Part shown: piece after piece, positions 7,205 through 16,150 of the stretch | How positions within the stretch are numbered: the first letter of the stretch is position 1 | Layout: every line of letters starts with the position of its first letter | DNA from: Streptococcus gordonii | Lineage (GTDB): Bacteria; Bacillota; Bacilli; Lactobacillales; Streptococcaceae | Length of the DNA: 64,000 nt | Assembly (NCBI RefSeq): GCF_001553855.1 | Contig: NZ_LQWV01000040.1 | Span: forward strand, 168,001 to 232,000 | Reading direction: 5' to 3' | Notes under the pieces: model-generated | What the model was told of the DNA's origin: nothing | Database searches by the model: none | The model's input: the letters and a program-made list of their open reading frames with translations, nothing else | Made by a program: the position numbers and the translations under genes

Positions 7205-9289
7205 TTAACTATGTTTTTTCTTCCAAACCAAACCAAGGAGAACAATCGTTGCAAGTCCTGCTACAAAGATAAATTTGCTGTCTGACGAACCTGTATTTGG
7301 AAGTTCTTTCTTGCTGTCCTTGCTTGATGGAGTTTTTGATTTAGGATTTTTCGGTGGTTGGTAACTGTTGGTAAAGCTATCTTTTCCTCCTTCATAAGAA
7401 ACTGTTGAAAGAAGATTGCCATTCTCATTCGTTACAGTAATCGTTACTTTAATTTCACTGTTGTCATAAGCAACGCCTTGTGCATCACCCTTTACTTCGC
7501 GAATTGTATACGTGTATGTTCCAGTTTTAGTAAAGGCAAGAGTCTTGAAATCTACACTTCCATCTGCCTTATTTTTAACTGTTTCAATTACCTTACCTTT
7601 AGCATCTCTTAGTTCAAATGAGAACTCGCCATCTTTCAAGTCACGACCTGTTAAGAATTTCTTAACTTTTAATTGAGCTGTTGTTGAACCTGGGACATAA
7701 GTATTGGTAAACTGTTTTTTGTTATCGTCATAGCTAACTTTTGCCACCAACTTGCCTTGATTATCCGCTTTTACTTTAATTTTAGCAGTTATTACAGATG
7801 AGTCATATACGACCCCACTGATATTGCCAGATTTTTCTCTGATTGTGTAAGTATAAGTTCCAGCTTTTGTAAAAGTTAAAGGTGAGAATTTAATGGAGCC
7901 ATCAGCCGCATTATTAACAGTCTCAATTTCAGCTCCATTCTTATCATACAAGGTGAAAAAGAACTCGCCACCATTTAGATCACGACCAATCATGACTTTT
8001 TGAACCATCAGCTGAGCAGATGCAGAAGATTGTTTTCTATCAACAATTGTTTTTGAAGCCATTTTAAGAGTGCTATCAAAGTCGTCCGGACTTACTTTAA
8101 CATCATCCGCCAACTCATATCCAGCAGGGGCTTCCGTCTCTCTAATTGTATAGTCATCTTTCAAGAGATTGCTGACTTCTGCAATACCTTGGTCGTTTGT
8201 CACTACTTGAGCAACTACTTGACCAGAACGATCACGAATAATATCAAATTTAGCACCTGGCAAAGCTGAACCATCATCTGATACTTTTTTAATTTGAATT
8301 TTATAAGTGTATCCTTCTGCCTCGCCATGACCTAGGTAATAAGTATAAGTTGAATTACGACTGTCTTCAACTCCGTTTGTCGTTGTCAAAGTAGCTGCAT
8401 TTAAAAAGTTTTCGCCATCTGAAGGTGCATATGGCAGTTGAACCGAGTAATTAATCCGAATTCCTTCATTAGCCGAAAGATCTGGTAATTGAACAGAAAA
8501 ATTATCATCAGTAAAGTTTACAGTAGTTTGGCCTGTAATGTCTACAGCGTTATCTAAAACCCAATCGCCATCGCGGAAGGCCCAAACTCCCTTATAAACT
8601 CGGAAAGTATCTTGTTTATAAGTAGCACCTGGGATTTTTAAAACGTCTGCTATTTTTACACCAGACATAGCTTTTCCGCTTCTGTTGACTGAAATCGAAT
8701 AGCGTCCAATTGTTGGCTCAGCTACATCCTGCCAACCAACTTTGTTTAAGTCTTCTTTTTTAGCTTGACCAATTCCGGTGAAGTTAATCTTACCTGCTGG
8801 GAAGAGTTTTCCTCCGACGGTAATATCAATTGGTACTTCTTTTTCTTTCTTAATCACATTATGATCTGCACGAACATAAAAATAAAAGGTTCCTTTTACA
8901 TCCGAATGTGTTTCAACATAAGGTTCATAAGTAATCGTTACTACCTTTGTTTGCTGATCTACAACTGCCTTGGCAACAACATTTCCATCTTGGTCTTTTA
9001 TGTCAAAGCTACCAGTACTTGCTAAAGTAACAACATCCGGTAGTTGAACATCCGTTGTGTCTCCTGCCTTTATTTCATTATTGTGTAATTTAAACTCCAC
9101 ATTAATACGAAATTCTTGCCACTGATCAACATTAGAAGAAGTGAGCTCGTTTCCCTTGCTATCCGTCAGATACATCCGAGTAATGACATCTCCATGTTCT
9201 GTAGCAAAGACCTTGTTTCCTTGAGTAACAAATAGACTGAATAGTAGAGTTAGGGGAAGAAAAATCATCATCAAGATTTTTTTATTCAT
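7205..9289 (-). CDS. LPXTG-anchored surface adhesin with Cna-type head, SpaA domain and two pilin isopeptide domains
   Basis: 694 residues. Residues 1-29 are a Sec signal peptide ending near KVFATEHG. About 30-330 resemble the Ig-like collagen-adhesin (Cna/fibrinogen-binding) head. About 332-410 are a Cna-B/SpaA prealbumin-like domain (YKIQIKKVSDDGSALPGAKF, IRETEAPAGYEL). About 415-530 and 535-645 are two tandem Spy0128/FctA-type pilin isopeptide domains sharing GRDL, TFTKxGTYTYTIRE and FTNxY. Then a Pro/Lys/Ser linker, LPNTG at 663-667, a hydrophobic helix and a KKKHS tail. It should be anchored by housekeeping sortase SrtA. No sortase C or other pilin lies nearby, so a monomeric adhesin is more likely than a pilus subunit. 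Ligand unknown. Confidence 0.9.
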   Translation of the reverse strand: MNKKILMMIFLPLTLLFSLFVTQGNKVFATEHGDVITRMYLTDSKGNELTSSNVDQWQEFRINVEFKLHNNEIKAGDTTDVQLPDVVTLASTGSFDIKDQDGNVVAKAVVDQQTKVVTITYEPYVETHSDVKGTFYFYVRADHNVIKKEKEVPIDITVGGKLFPAGKINFTGIGQAKKEDLNKVGWQDVAEPTIGRYSISVNRSGKAMSGVKIADVLKIPGATYKQDTFRVYKGVWAFRDGDWVLDNAVDITGQTTVNFTDDNFSVQLPDLSANEGIRINYSVQLPYAPSDGENFLNAATLTTTNGVEDSRNSTYTYYLGHGEAEGYTYKIQIKKVSDDGSALPGAKFDIIRDRSGQVVAQVVTNDQGIAEVSNLLKDDYTIRETEAPAGYELADDVKVSPDDFDSTLKMASKTIVDRKQSSASAQLMVQKVMIGRDLNGGEFFFTLYDKNGAEIETVNNAADGSIKFSPLTFTKAGTYTYTIREKSGNISGVVYDSSVITAKIKVKADNQGKLVAKVSYDDNKKQFTNTYVPGSTTAQLKVKKFLTGRDLKDGEFSFELRDAKGKVIETVKNKADGSVDFKTLAFTKTGTYTYTIREVKGDAQGVAYDNSEIKVTITVTNENGNLLSTVSYEGGKDSFTNSYQPPKNPKSKTPSSKDSKKELPNTGSSDSKFIFVAGLATIVLLGLVWKKKHS

Positions 9290-9355
9290 TTTATCATCTC
9301 CTTTTCCAAAAAAATATACAACAACAGGATCGTTTTATAACAAAACTATCACTTC

Positions 9356-9384
9356 ATTATAAAATAATTTCCTTGGATTTTCAA
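9356..9384 (-). promoter_or_regulatory. Promoter of the pilin-domain wall protein gene
   Basis: Minus strand TTGAAA, 17-bp spacer, TATAAT (plus 9356-9361), followed by a leader of about 60 bases with GGAGATGAT before the ATG. Confidence 0.65.
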
Positions 9385-9456
9385 GCATTTTCTAAATTGC
9401 TTTCACAAAGAGCTCTTTTGCTAGGCACCTATCTTCAAACAAACTCAAAATAAAAA

Positions 9457-9523
9457 GCTATATCAATCTTATGGCAAACTGGATCATTTTATTGATCCAC
9501 TGATTACCATAAGAAGATATAGC
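9457..9523 (-). terminator. Compound long hairpin, probable terminator of the nuclease gene
   Basis: Outer arms GCTATATC...CTTATGG and CCATAAG...GATATAGC pair over about 16 bp with one small bulge. Inside is a second perfect 6-bp stem GGATCA / TGATCC. On the minus strand the structure ends in TTTTTATTTT, so it can terminate the nuclease transcript. The 300-base gap around it holds no gene I can recognise. Confidence 0.6.
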
Positions 9524-9660
9524 GAGTCTATCTTAAGCATCCGATACTTCAGCTCAAGAGGCAGATCATAGTTGATATGATGAACTACTACTGTCACTTT
9601 ATTTTCAACCCAAAATACTTATTCTGCTAAGAATAGATGAGGGTCGAAGATGTTTAGAGC

Positions 9661-12000
9661 TTACTCTAGGTTAGATGACTTTTTTGATTTTCTAGATAAT
9701 GGATAAGCAAAGATTAAGACTAAGAAACCAAAGGCTACCCAATGCCCTCTTTGTTCACCTGTAGCAGGCAAACTCTTTTTGTTTTCACCTGAATGCTTAT
9801 CTGTTGTTTTTTTGTCTTTTTGATTTGTTTCTTCTTGGTCAGCTTGCTTGGCTTGACTTGTCTCAGATGAAGAAGCTTGGCTTGAACTTTCTCCCTTATC
9901 TCGACTAGATGAATCTGTTTGGCTGTCGCTAGTGCTTGGAGCAGTATGATTCGAGCCCTGGTTGGACGAGCTAGATGAAGAAGATGTATCTGGCTGGTTA
10001 GTCTGATTTGAAAAGTCTAACTGCACCACTACTGGATCATGGTCTGAAGCTCTGCCATGCTCTTCCATGAAAGAAGCATTGATATGGACAGGGGCAAAAA
10101 TCGCTTTGCCAGCCAGGTTCTTAGATATGAAAATATTATCTAAGCTTTGGTTGCTTCCGCGGTAGAAGTAAGAGTAGCGGTCAGCCGCATCATGTTCCTG
10201 CATGAGGTTAATGAGTTCATTTCCTGCAATAGCTTTAGCGGTTTCAGAGAATTCAAAGTCATTGAAATCCCCAGTCAGAACAAACTTAAGATTTGGATTC
10301 TGTCTTAACCCTTCTTGAACAAAATTATTTAAGATTTTAGCCTCTTCGATCCGAGCAGCTTGAGTATGTTGGACAGCCGGCTGGCTTGAGCCATATACAG
10401 CATCATCCCCTAGCTTGGATTTTAAGTGGTTGGCAATAACGACAACATGTTGTCCCTTAAATTCAAATTCAGCTGCTAAAGATTTACGAACCTTAGTAAA
10501 AGCAGGATTAGTTGGATCAATTCGGGCTGGATTCTTAAGCAAGTGGCCACCTGAGAAGCTAGCTGCTTCGTCACTCTTACCAGCTTCTTTTTCAACTAAT
10601 TTTACACGATCTGGGTTATAAAGGAAGGCTACACGGATATTAGAACCAGGTTTACCACCATCTTGGCCATCAAGAGGTGCAACTTCAGTATATTTGTAGT
10701 TTTTACCTCCCAATTCCTTGATTCGAGCTGCTAATTTTTCACCACTCTTCACACCGCTGGTCGTTCCATCATTGACGCTACCGTTATCATCTTGAACCTC
10801 GATGAGCGTGATGATATCTGGACTATGGATTTCATTGATAAAGGAATTAGCGATTTTGGTCACCTTTTCGTCAGGTGTTTCACCTTTTTGTGTATTCGCA
10901 GAGAAATTTTCAATATTATAAGATGCTATTGTTAGCTTATCTTCACTAGGATAGAGAGGAGAAATCTGTCTTTGCAGACCACCGTCTACCAAATCAGGCA
11001 ATTGTGTCGGATCTAGTTTATAAATTTTACCACGATAGGTAACCACTCCAACTACGTCACCATTGAAATAGTCCTTGGCCTTGGCAATAAATTTATTTCC
11101 AACGTAGACAGGGATGGTCGCTGTATTTTGGGCGTTCGGACGTAGATTGACACCACCGATATTATTTAAGGGAAGAGCCTGGTAACCTTCAGGTAAAACA
11201 TAAATATCTCCCCGATACTGTGGCCCTAAGATATGTGGTTTTTTAACTGTCGTTAACATGCCTTCTAAACTTTCCCAATAGTCCAAAGCTTCATTTTCTG
11301 GCTGATAATTATTCACATCATTATCTACTGTATCCTGAGGCATCTTATCTACAATATTAACAGGAATCGGTAGGTCAGCCTTACCATCCTTAGTAACTGT
11401 TGAAGCCTCCAACATCGTGACGGTCAAACTGCCACTTGGCTTGTTAAAAGTTTGTCCTTGACGAATGCTGAGCTCTTCCATGTAGCCTTCTTTTACTCGA
11501 CCTTCAAGAGTTAATTTATCCCCAACGTCAACTTGCTCTTTAGAGACGACATAAATCGCATCTGAAGTCTTACTATTCCCGTCAGGTGCCACATCTTGAA
11601 CGTAAAATCCATAGCGATCTGTCTTTGTAACAACAACATTTGAAACTCGGACATCTTTATCCTGATAAGGAGATACTTGCGATTCACCTTGAATCGTTCC
11701 TAGATTGGCAACAGTCTCTGCAGTGCTTGATACGGCTTGTGCAGCAACTGTCTCTTCTTTTTTATCTGCTTCTTCAGCAGACGTAGCTCTTGAATCTCCT
11801 GAAGAATTTGTATTTTCTGCAGAACTACTAGCTATTGACTCACTGACTGCTGAACTTTCTGCAACAGTTACTGGAGCTGAACTCGAAGAATTTTCCGTCT
11901 CTTCAGCTCCGACTGGAACAGCCAAGGAAAGCAAAGGCAGAAAAGCACTTAATACTGCTGCTGAATAAAAAAGACGCTTTTGATAAGCATGTTTCTTCAT
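9661..12000 (-). CDS. LPXTG cell-wall-anchored secreted nuclease (SWAN-type endonuclease/exonuclease/phosphatase)
   Basis: 779 residues from the ATG at 12000, which has AAGGAGAAC before it; an upstream in-frame ATG lacks such a site. A signal peptide ends near VPVGAEE. A Ser/Thr/Glu-rich linker reaches about residue 90. An OB-fold-like region follows (VRVSNVVVTKTDRYGFYVQDV to VGDKLTLEGRV). An EEP nuclease domain from about 350 to 685 has LTIASYNIENF, LIEVQDDNG, HVVVIANHLKS, TGDFNDF and ASDHDPVVVQ, giving the usual Asn, Glu, His and Asp catalytic set. A Ser-rich stalk leads to LPATG at 744-748, a membrane helix and a basic tail. The architecture matches the S. sanguinis wall-anchored DNase that degrades extracellular DNA such as neutrophil traps. 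A cre-like site overlaps its promoter. Confidence 0.9.
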   Translation of the reverse strand: MKKHAYQKRLFYSAAVLSAFLPLLSLAVPVGAEETENSSSSAPVTVAESSAVSESIASSSAENTNSSGDSRATSAEEADKKEETVAAQAVSSTAETVANLGTIQGESQVSPYQDKDVRVSNVVVTKTDRYGFYVQDVAPDGNSKTSDAIYVVSKEQVDVGDKLTLEGRVKEGYMEELSIRQGQTFNKPSGSLTVTMLEASTVTKDGKADLPIPVNIVDKMPQDTVDNDVNNYQPENEALDYWESLEGMLTTVKKPHILGPQYRGDIYVLPEGYQALPLNNIGGVNLRPNAQNTATIPVYVGNKFIAKAKDYFNGDVVGVVTYRGKIYKLDPTQLPDLVDGGLQRQISPLYPSEDKLTIASYNIENFSANTQKGETPDEKVTKIANSFINEIHSPDIITLIEVQDDNGSVNDGTTSGVKSGEKLAARIKELGGKNYKYTEVAPLDGQDGGKPGSNIRVAFLYNPDRVKLVEKEAGKSDEAASFSGGHLLKNPARIDPTNPAFTKVRKSLAAEFEFKGQHVVVIANHLKSKLGDDAVYGSSQPAVQHTQAARIEEAKILNNFVQEGLRQNPNLKFVLTGDFNDFEFSETAKAIAGNELINLMQEHDAADRYSYFYRGSNQSLDNIFISKNLAGKAIFAPVHINASFMEEHGRASDHDPVVVQLDFSNQTNQPDTSSSSSSSNQGSNHTAPSTSDSQTDSSSRDKGESSSQASSSETSQAKQADQEETNQKDKKTTDKHSGENKKSLPATGEQRGHWVAFGFLVLIFAYPLSRKSKKSSNLE

Positions 12001-12045
12001 AAAGTTCTCCTTTTCCAAATGAAACTTAATTACTATACTGTTTAT

Positions 12046-12083
12046 ATTATATAGAAAAAACAATATTTTCGCAAACGCTTTCC
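12046..12083 (-). promoter_or_regulatory. Nuclease promoter with overlapping cre-like site
   Basis: Minus strand TTGCGA (-35), 17 bp, TATAAT (plus 12046-12051). A cre-like sequence GGAAAGCGTTTGCG (12 of 14 to consensus, plus 12070-12083) overlaps the -35, so CcpA binding would block polymerase. Confidence 0.55.
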
Positions 12084-12201
12084 TTAATTCTTATTTTCTT
12101 TCGTTCCTACCTATCAGTTTTTGTTAAATCAGTTAATATTTAAAAACAGCGAAGAAAACTGATATCTGGAATTCAGCTTTCCTCACTGCAAAATAGTATT
12201 T

Positions 12202-13827
12202 TTAATTAACAAGAATAGCTAGAGTTTCATAAGGTTGTAAAGTCAGAATATGATCAATCTGAGTTCTACCATAGTTGGACAGAAGGACCTGGCCATTTTG
12301 ATAATCCGGTAAGATATCCACTGTAATTGGATCCTTATAAAAGTTGTTCAGGACTAATAGTTTTTGTCCTTGCCGCTCCCGCTCAAAGGCATAGACCTGG
12401 GGACTGTCCTCATAGGCTGGCTGATAGCTTCCTTCTGCAATGATCGGCAGTTCCTTACGCAGGGCAATCAATTTCTGATAAAAGCTAAAGATCGGTCCCT
12501 TGATTTCATTTTCCACATTGATGATAGGATAGGATTTGCCAGCTTTTAGCCATGGTGTGCCAGTTGTAAAACCTGCATTGGCTGAATCATCCCACTGCAT
12601 AGGCGTCCGAGAATTATCACGAGATTTAGCCTTGATAATCCTGAAGGCTGCTTCTGGCGATTGCCCTTCAGCAAGCAGAGTCTGATAAGCATTGAGAGAC
12701 TCGACATCCACATAATCTTCCATGGAGTCGTAGTCAGGGTCCACCATGCCAATCTCCTCACCCATGTAGATATAAGGCGTCCCGCGCGACAGATGAATAC
12801 TGGCTGCCAACATGGTTGCCCCTTCATTTCGGAAATTCTCTACATCGACAAAGCGGTTAAGAGCTCGCGGCTGATCATGGTTGTTCCAAAAGAGGGCTGA
12901 CCAGCCATCATGGTCGCTCATTTCCTTGCCCCAAGTATGGAAGAGACGTTTTAACTCTTCAAAGTCAAAAGCCTTAAGAGTCCATTTCTGTCCAGATTCA
13001 TAGTCCACCTTGAGATGGTGGAAGTTAAAGGCCATAGACAGTTCCTGCCGGTCTGGTGCAGTGTAAAGGATGCAATTTTCAATCGTCGTTGCGCTCATCT
13101 CACCAACCGTCATAACGGACTCGTCCTGACCAAAGGTTGCTTCGTTCATCATACGCAGATAGTCATGGACGATTGGCTTATCGGTATAGGCTGGCTTCCC
13201 ATCTTGCTCTGGGCAGTCCTCCAATACCTCGTCCTTACCAATCAAGTTGATCACATCAAAGCGGAAGCCTTTGACGCCCTTGTCCCGCCAAAAATTCACC
13301 ACTTTAAAGAGCTCTTGACGAACATTGGGATTGCGCCAATTGAGATCCGCTTGGGTGATATCAAAAAGGTGCAGATAGTATTTGCCCGTATCGCCAAATG
13401 GCGCCCAGGCACTGCCACCAAACTTGGACAGCCAGTCCGTCGGCTCATCCCGCAGGATAAAGAAGTCCTGATAGTAGGAATCCCCCGCCAAAGCCTTCTG
13501 AAACCAATCATGCTCAATTGAGCAGTGGTTAAGAACCATGTCCAGCATAAAGTCAATACCATGCTGCTGGCCGACCTTGACCATCTCTTCAAAATCTGCC
13601 ATATCTCCAAAGATAGGGTCAACAGCAGTATAGTCAGAAATATCATAACCATTGTCCCGCTGCGGACTCGGATAGAAAGGATTGAGCCAGATCATGTCCA
13701 CTCCCAGCTCTTTCAGATAGGGAAGTTTTTCAATAATCCCGCGAAAATCTCCTACTCCGTTCCCCGTCGTGTCTTTAAAAGATTTTGGATAAATTTGGTA
13801 GACTACCTTTGTTTTATCTAATGCCAT
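12202..13827 (-). CDS. treC: Trehalose-6-phosphate hydrolase
   Basis: GH13 alpha-glucosidase of 541 residues. VVYQIYPKSFKDTTGNGVGDFRGI starts the barrel, DMVLNHCS is region I, GFRFDVINLIGK carries the nucleophile Asp, VGEMSATT the acid/base Glu and FWNNHDQPRAL the transition-state Asp region. The same family includes DexB and oligo-1,6-glucosidases. TreC is chosen because the gene sits in one operon with a trehalose-type PTS permease and a divergent TreR regulator. It splits imported trehalose 6-phosphate into glucose and glucose 6-phosphate. AAGGA precedes the ATG. Length is normal. Confidence 0.9.
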   Translation of the reverse strand: MALDKTKVVYQIYPKSFKDTTGNGVGDFRGIIEKLPYLKELGVDMIWLNPFYPSPQRDNGYDISDYTAVDPIFGDMADFEEMVKVGQQHGIDFMLDMVLNHCSIEHDWFQKALAGDSYYQDFFILRDEPTDWLSKFGGSAWAPFGDTGKYYLHLFDITQADLNWRNPNVRQELFKVVNFWRDKGVKGFRFDVINLIGKDEVLEDCPEQDGKPAYTDKPIVHDYLRMMNEATFGQDESVMTVGEMSATTIENCILYTAPDRQELSMAFNFHHLKVDYESGQKWTLKAFDFEELKRLFHTWGKEMSDHDGWSALFWNNHDQPRALNRFVDVENFRNEGATMLAASIHLSRGTPYIYMGEEIGMVDPDYDSMEDYVDVESLNAYQTLLAEGQSPEAAFRIIKAKSRDNSRTPMQWDDSANAGFTTGTPWLKAGKSYPIINVENEIKGPIFSFYQKLIALRKELPIIAEGSYQPAYEDSPQVYAFERERQGQKLLVLNNFYKDPITVDILPDYQNGQVLLSNYGRTQIDHILTLQPYETLAILVN

Positions 13828-13852
13828 GTTTTTCCTTCTTTTGAATATAAAA

Positions 13853-13906
13853 GAGGTGGGATGAATATTTCATTCCTTGAAAGGAATAGAATTTCTCATC
13901 CCACCC
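13853..13906 (-). other. Nested intergenic hairpin between treP and treC
   Basis: Arms GGTGGGATGA and TCATCCCACC are perfectly complementary (10 bp), with an inner ATTCC / GGAAT stem. On the minus strand it is followed by CTCTTTTAT, so it may attenuate or terminate transcription between treP and treC, or protect the treC mRNA. Confidence 0.6.
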
Positions 13907-13962
13907 TCAAGAGTCTGGAAGCCCCGTCTCATAAGAGAACTCCAACTTCCATCATGTAATTC

Positions 13963-14388
13963 TTAAATTTTTGTTGCTGTCATCAGGGCGTCCCCAACTG
14001 CTATCTGGCGTGGCAAACTGCCCAATGCATCCGCTTGGTATTGATCTTGATTGGTAATGATGACTGGAATTTCTGTCACATAACCTGCATCTTTAATGAG
14101 ATCAATGTCAAAACTGATTAATTTATCGCCAGCTTTTACTCGATCTCCTTGACTGACATGAGCTGTGAAACCTTTACCTTCAAGATTCACCGTATCCATA
14201 CCGATGTGCATAAGCATTTCTACACCCTGATCAGACACGACACCTACAGCATGTTTGGTTGGAAATAGAACTGACACAACGCCGTCTACTGGGGCAAGCA
14301 ACTCTCCTTGGCTCGGTTCAATCAGGACACCTTGCCCCATAACCCCTTGAGCAAAGACAGGATCTGTTGCTTGATTAAGTTCTTTCAC
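13963..14388 (-). pseudogene. treP: Trehalose PTS permease, detached EIIA (Crr-type) domain of frameshifted treP
   Basis: The glucose-family EIIA domain: GVLIEPSQGELLAPVDGVVS, KHAVGV and LMHIGMDTVNLEGKGF, where the His of MHIGMDTV accepts phosphate from HPr. The same frame stays open upstream to about 14447 (APLADLVEIASPLSGQVKEL), the normal inter-domain sequence joining EIIC to EIIA, so this is the C-terminal third of one EIIABC protein, not a separate gene. The ATG used here lies inside that domain and has only a weak GTCAAGTGA context. Whether it is translated alone is unknown. See the companion EIIBC part for the frameshift. Confidence 0.85.
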
Positions 14389-14426
14389 TTGACCAGATAA
14401 GGGACTTGCAATTTCAACTAAGTCAG

Positions 14427-15971
14427 CTAAAGGCGCAGATTTTTTGCTTCTGTCAGGTCTTCAGCTTGTGGCGCTTTAACTGCTTCATCTTCTACTTTGG
14501 TAAAGAGTCCCAAGCGACGGAAGAGCATGGTCAGTACAAATGGAACAGCGATTGCAACTAGCATAATCGCAGCAAAAGCTAACATATATTTAGGTTGGAT
14601 TGACAAGATACCTGGAAGCCCACCGACTCCGATAGCATTTGCCTTCACATTAAAGCTTACAGACAAAAGACCTGCAATGGAGGAACCCATCATTCCTGCT
14701 ACAAAAGGATAGATATATTTTACGTTGACCCCAAATAGAGCTGGCTCAGTTACGCCAAGATATGCAGAAATCGTAGCTGGAAGGGCAATTTGCGCTTCTT
14801 TTTCATTATGACGATTCATCCAATAATAGGCAAAAACAGCTGACCCTTGTGCAATATTTGACAGAGCAATCATTGGCCAAAGTCCAGTACCACCTGCATC
14901 TGCCACTAACTGCGAATCAATCGCATTGGTCATGTGATGCAAACCTGTAATAACAAAAGGCGCATAGAGAGCTCCAAAGACAGCCCCAAAGAGCCATTTA
15001 ACAGGACCAGTTAGACCTGCAAGAACGATCGTAGATAGCCATTGACCTAAAGTCCAACCAATTGGCCCCAAAACTGTGTGAGCCAAGATAATCGCTGGCA
15101 AGAGAGATAGGAAAGGCACGAAAATCATGGAAACAACTTCTGGAATCCGTTTTCTCCAAAAGATTTCCAAATAAGACAAGGAAAGCCCTGCTAGTAAAGC
15201 TGGAATAACCTGAGCTTGGTAGCCTATCCGTTGCACTGTAAAGAATCCAAAATCCCAAACCCAATTTTTAGCAATTTCTGATTGGGGTGTTCCTGCTACT
15301 AAATAAGCGTTCAAAAGCTGAGGAGACACCAAACAGATTCCTAAAACAATCCCAAGAATCTGGCTAGTCCCCATCTTACGACTTACGGACCAAACAATTC
15401 CAACTGGTAGGAATTGGAAAATCGCCTCACCTGGCAGCCAAAGGAAGTGGTTTACTCCAGCCCAGAACTTTGATACATCCACAATCGTTTTATAAATCGG
15501 CTCTCCATCTTTAGTAAACTGAAGTACACCATCAACGACTTTTTGACCAAAAGCTTGAATTTGCACACCTTCTAGGATATTACGGAAGCCAAGAATCAAA
15601 CCACCAACGATAATCGCTGGAATAATTGGCGTAAAAATCTCAGCTAGCATGGTCATGACGCGCTGAACCGCATTTTGATTGATCTTAGCAGCAGCCTTAG
15701 CTGCTTCTTTTGAAACACCTTCAATTCCAGAGACAGCTGTAAAATCATTATAGAATATTGGCACATCATTTCCAATAATAACCTGGAATTGCCCTGCATT
15801 CGTAAAGGTCCCTTTGACAGCTCCAATTTCTTCAATAGCTTTTACATCAGCTTTTTTCTCATCAATAAGTACAAAACGCATCCGAGTGGCACAGTGGGTT
15901 ACTGCAGACACATTTTCCTTACCACCAATGGCGTCCAATAAGACTTTCGCCTCTTTTTCAAATTTGCCCAT
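14427..15971 (-). CDS. treP: Trehalose PTS permease, EIIBC part of frameshifted treP
   Basis: Residues 1-85 are EIIB, with the phosphorylated Cys in SAVTHCATRMRF (about Cys27). About 105-480 are a ten-helix glucose-family EIIC channel (PIIPAIIVGGLILGFRN, GVTEPALFG). Reading stops early at EAKNLRL. Deleting nothing but adding one A to the A6 run of GCAAAAAAT (plus 14440-14445) would continue into the EIIA domain and give a normal EIIABC of about 669 residues. It would transport and phosphorylate trehalose. A strong promoter and TreR-like palindrome precede it. The break could be real, a sequencing error, or bridged by slippage at A-AAA-AAT. Confidence 0.88.
   Translation of the reverse strand: MGKFEKEAKVLLDAIGGKENVSAVTHCATRMRFVLIDEKKADVKAIEEIGAVKGTFTNAGQFQVIIGNDVPIFYNDFTAVSGIEGVSKEAAKAAAKINQNAVQRVMTMLAEIFTPIIPAIIVGGLILGFRNILEGVQIQAFGQKVVDGVLQFTKDGEPIYKTIVDVSKFWAGVNHFLWLPGEAIFQFLPVGIVWSVSRKMGTSQILGIVLGICLVSPQLLNAYLVAGTPQSEIAKNWVWDFGFFTVQRIGYQAQVIPALLAGLSLSYLEIFWRKRIPEVVSMIFVPFLSLLPAIILAHTVLGPIGWTLGQWLSTIVLAGLTGPVKWLFGAVFGALYAPFVITGLHHMTNAIDSQLVADAGGTGLWPMIALSNIAQGSAVFAYYWMNRHNEKEAQIALPATISAYLGVTEPALFGVNVKYIYPFVAGMMGSSIAGLLSVSFNVKANAIGVGGLPGILSIQPKYMLAFAAIMLVAIAVPFVLTMLFRRLGLFTKVEDEAVKAPQAEDLTEAKNLRL
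14440..14445 (-). other. A6 homopolymer at the treP frameshift
   Basis: Six consecutive A on the coding strand at the exact point where the EIIBC frame diverges from the EIIA frame. In the zero frame it reads GCA AAA AAT, which fits an X-XXY-YYZ slippery heptamer; a -1 shift there restores the full protein. Confidence 0.7.
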
Positions 15972-16043
15972 TTGATTATTGGCTGGAAAACCAGCACTCT
16001 CCTTATATTTATTTGTTAGTTTCCTAACTGCTTTCTAACACCA

Positions 16044-16072
16044 ATTGTAAACGATACCAAAGTTGTATGCAA
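16044..16072 (-). promoter_or_regulatory. treP-treC promoter with TreR-like operator
   Basis: Minus strand TTGCAT, 17-bp spacer, TACAAT (plus 16044-16049). TTGTATGCAA (16063-16072), a near-perfect palindrome, covers the -35 and is a likely TreR operator by position; the operator is inferred. Confidence 0.6.
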
Positions 16073-16150
16073 GATGTCCGTTGATTTTCCCCTTATTTTT
16101 TGCTAAAATTTCAGCAGTTGTATGATAAAAACAAAACAAGTAGGTCAATT

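Noticed and set aside
7205..12000. Pilus operon
   Set aside because: No sortase C, no second pilin and no pilin motif gene nearby; the two wall proteins have separate promoters and terminators.
13015..13521. 168-codon plus-strand frame
   Set aside because: Antisense to treC, which has full GH13 motifs; no ribosome-binding site and no plausible domain.
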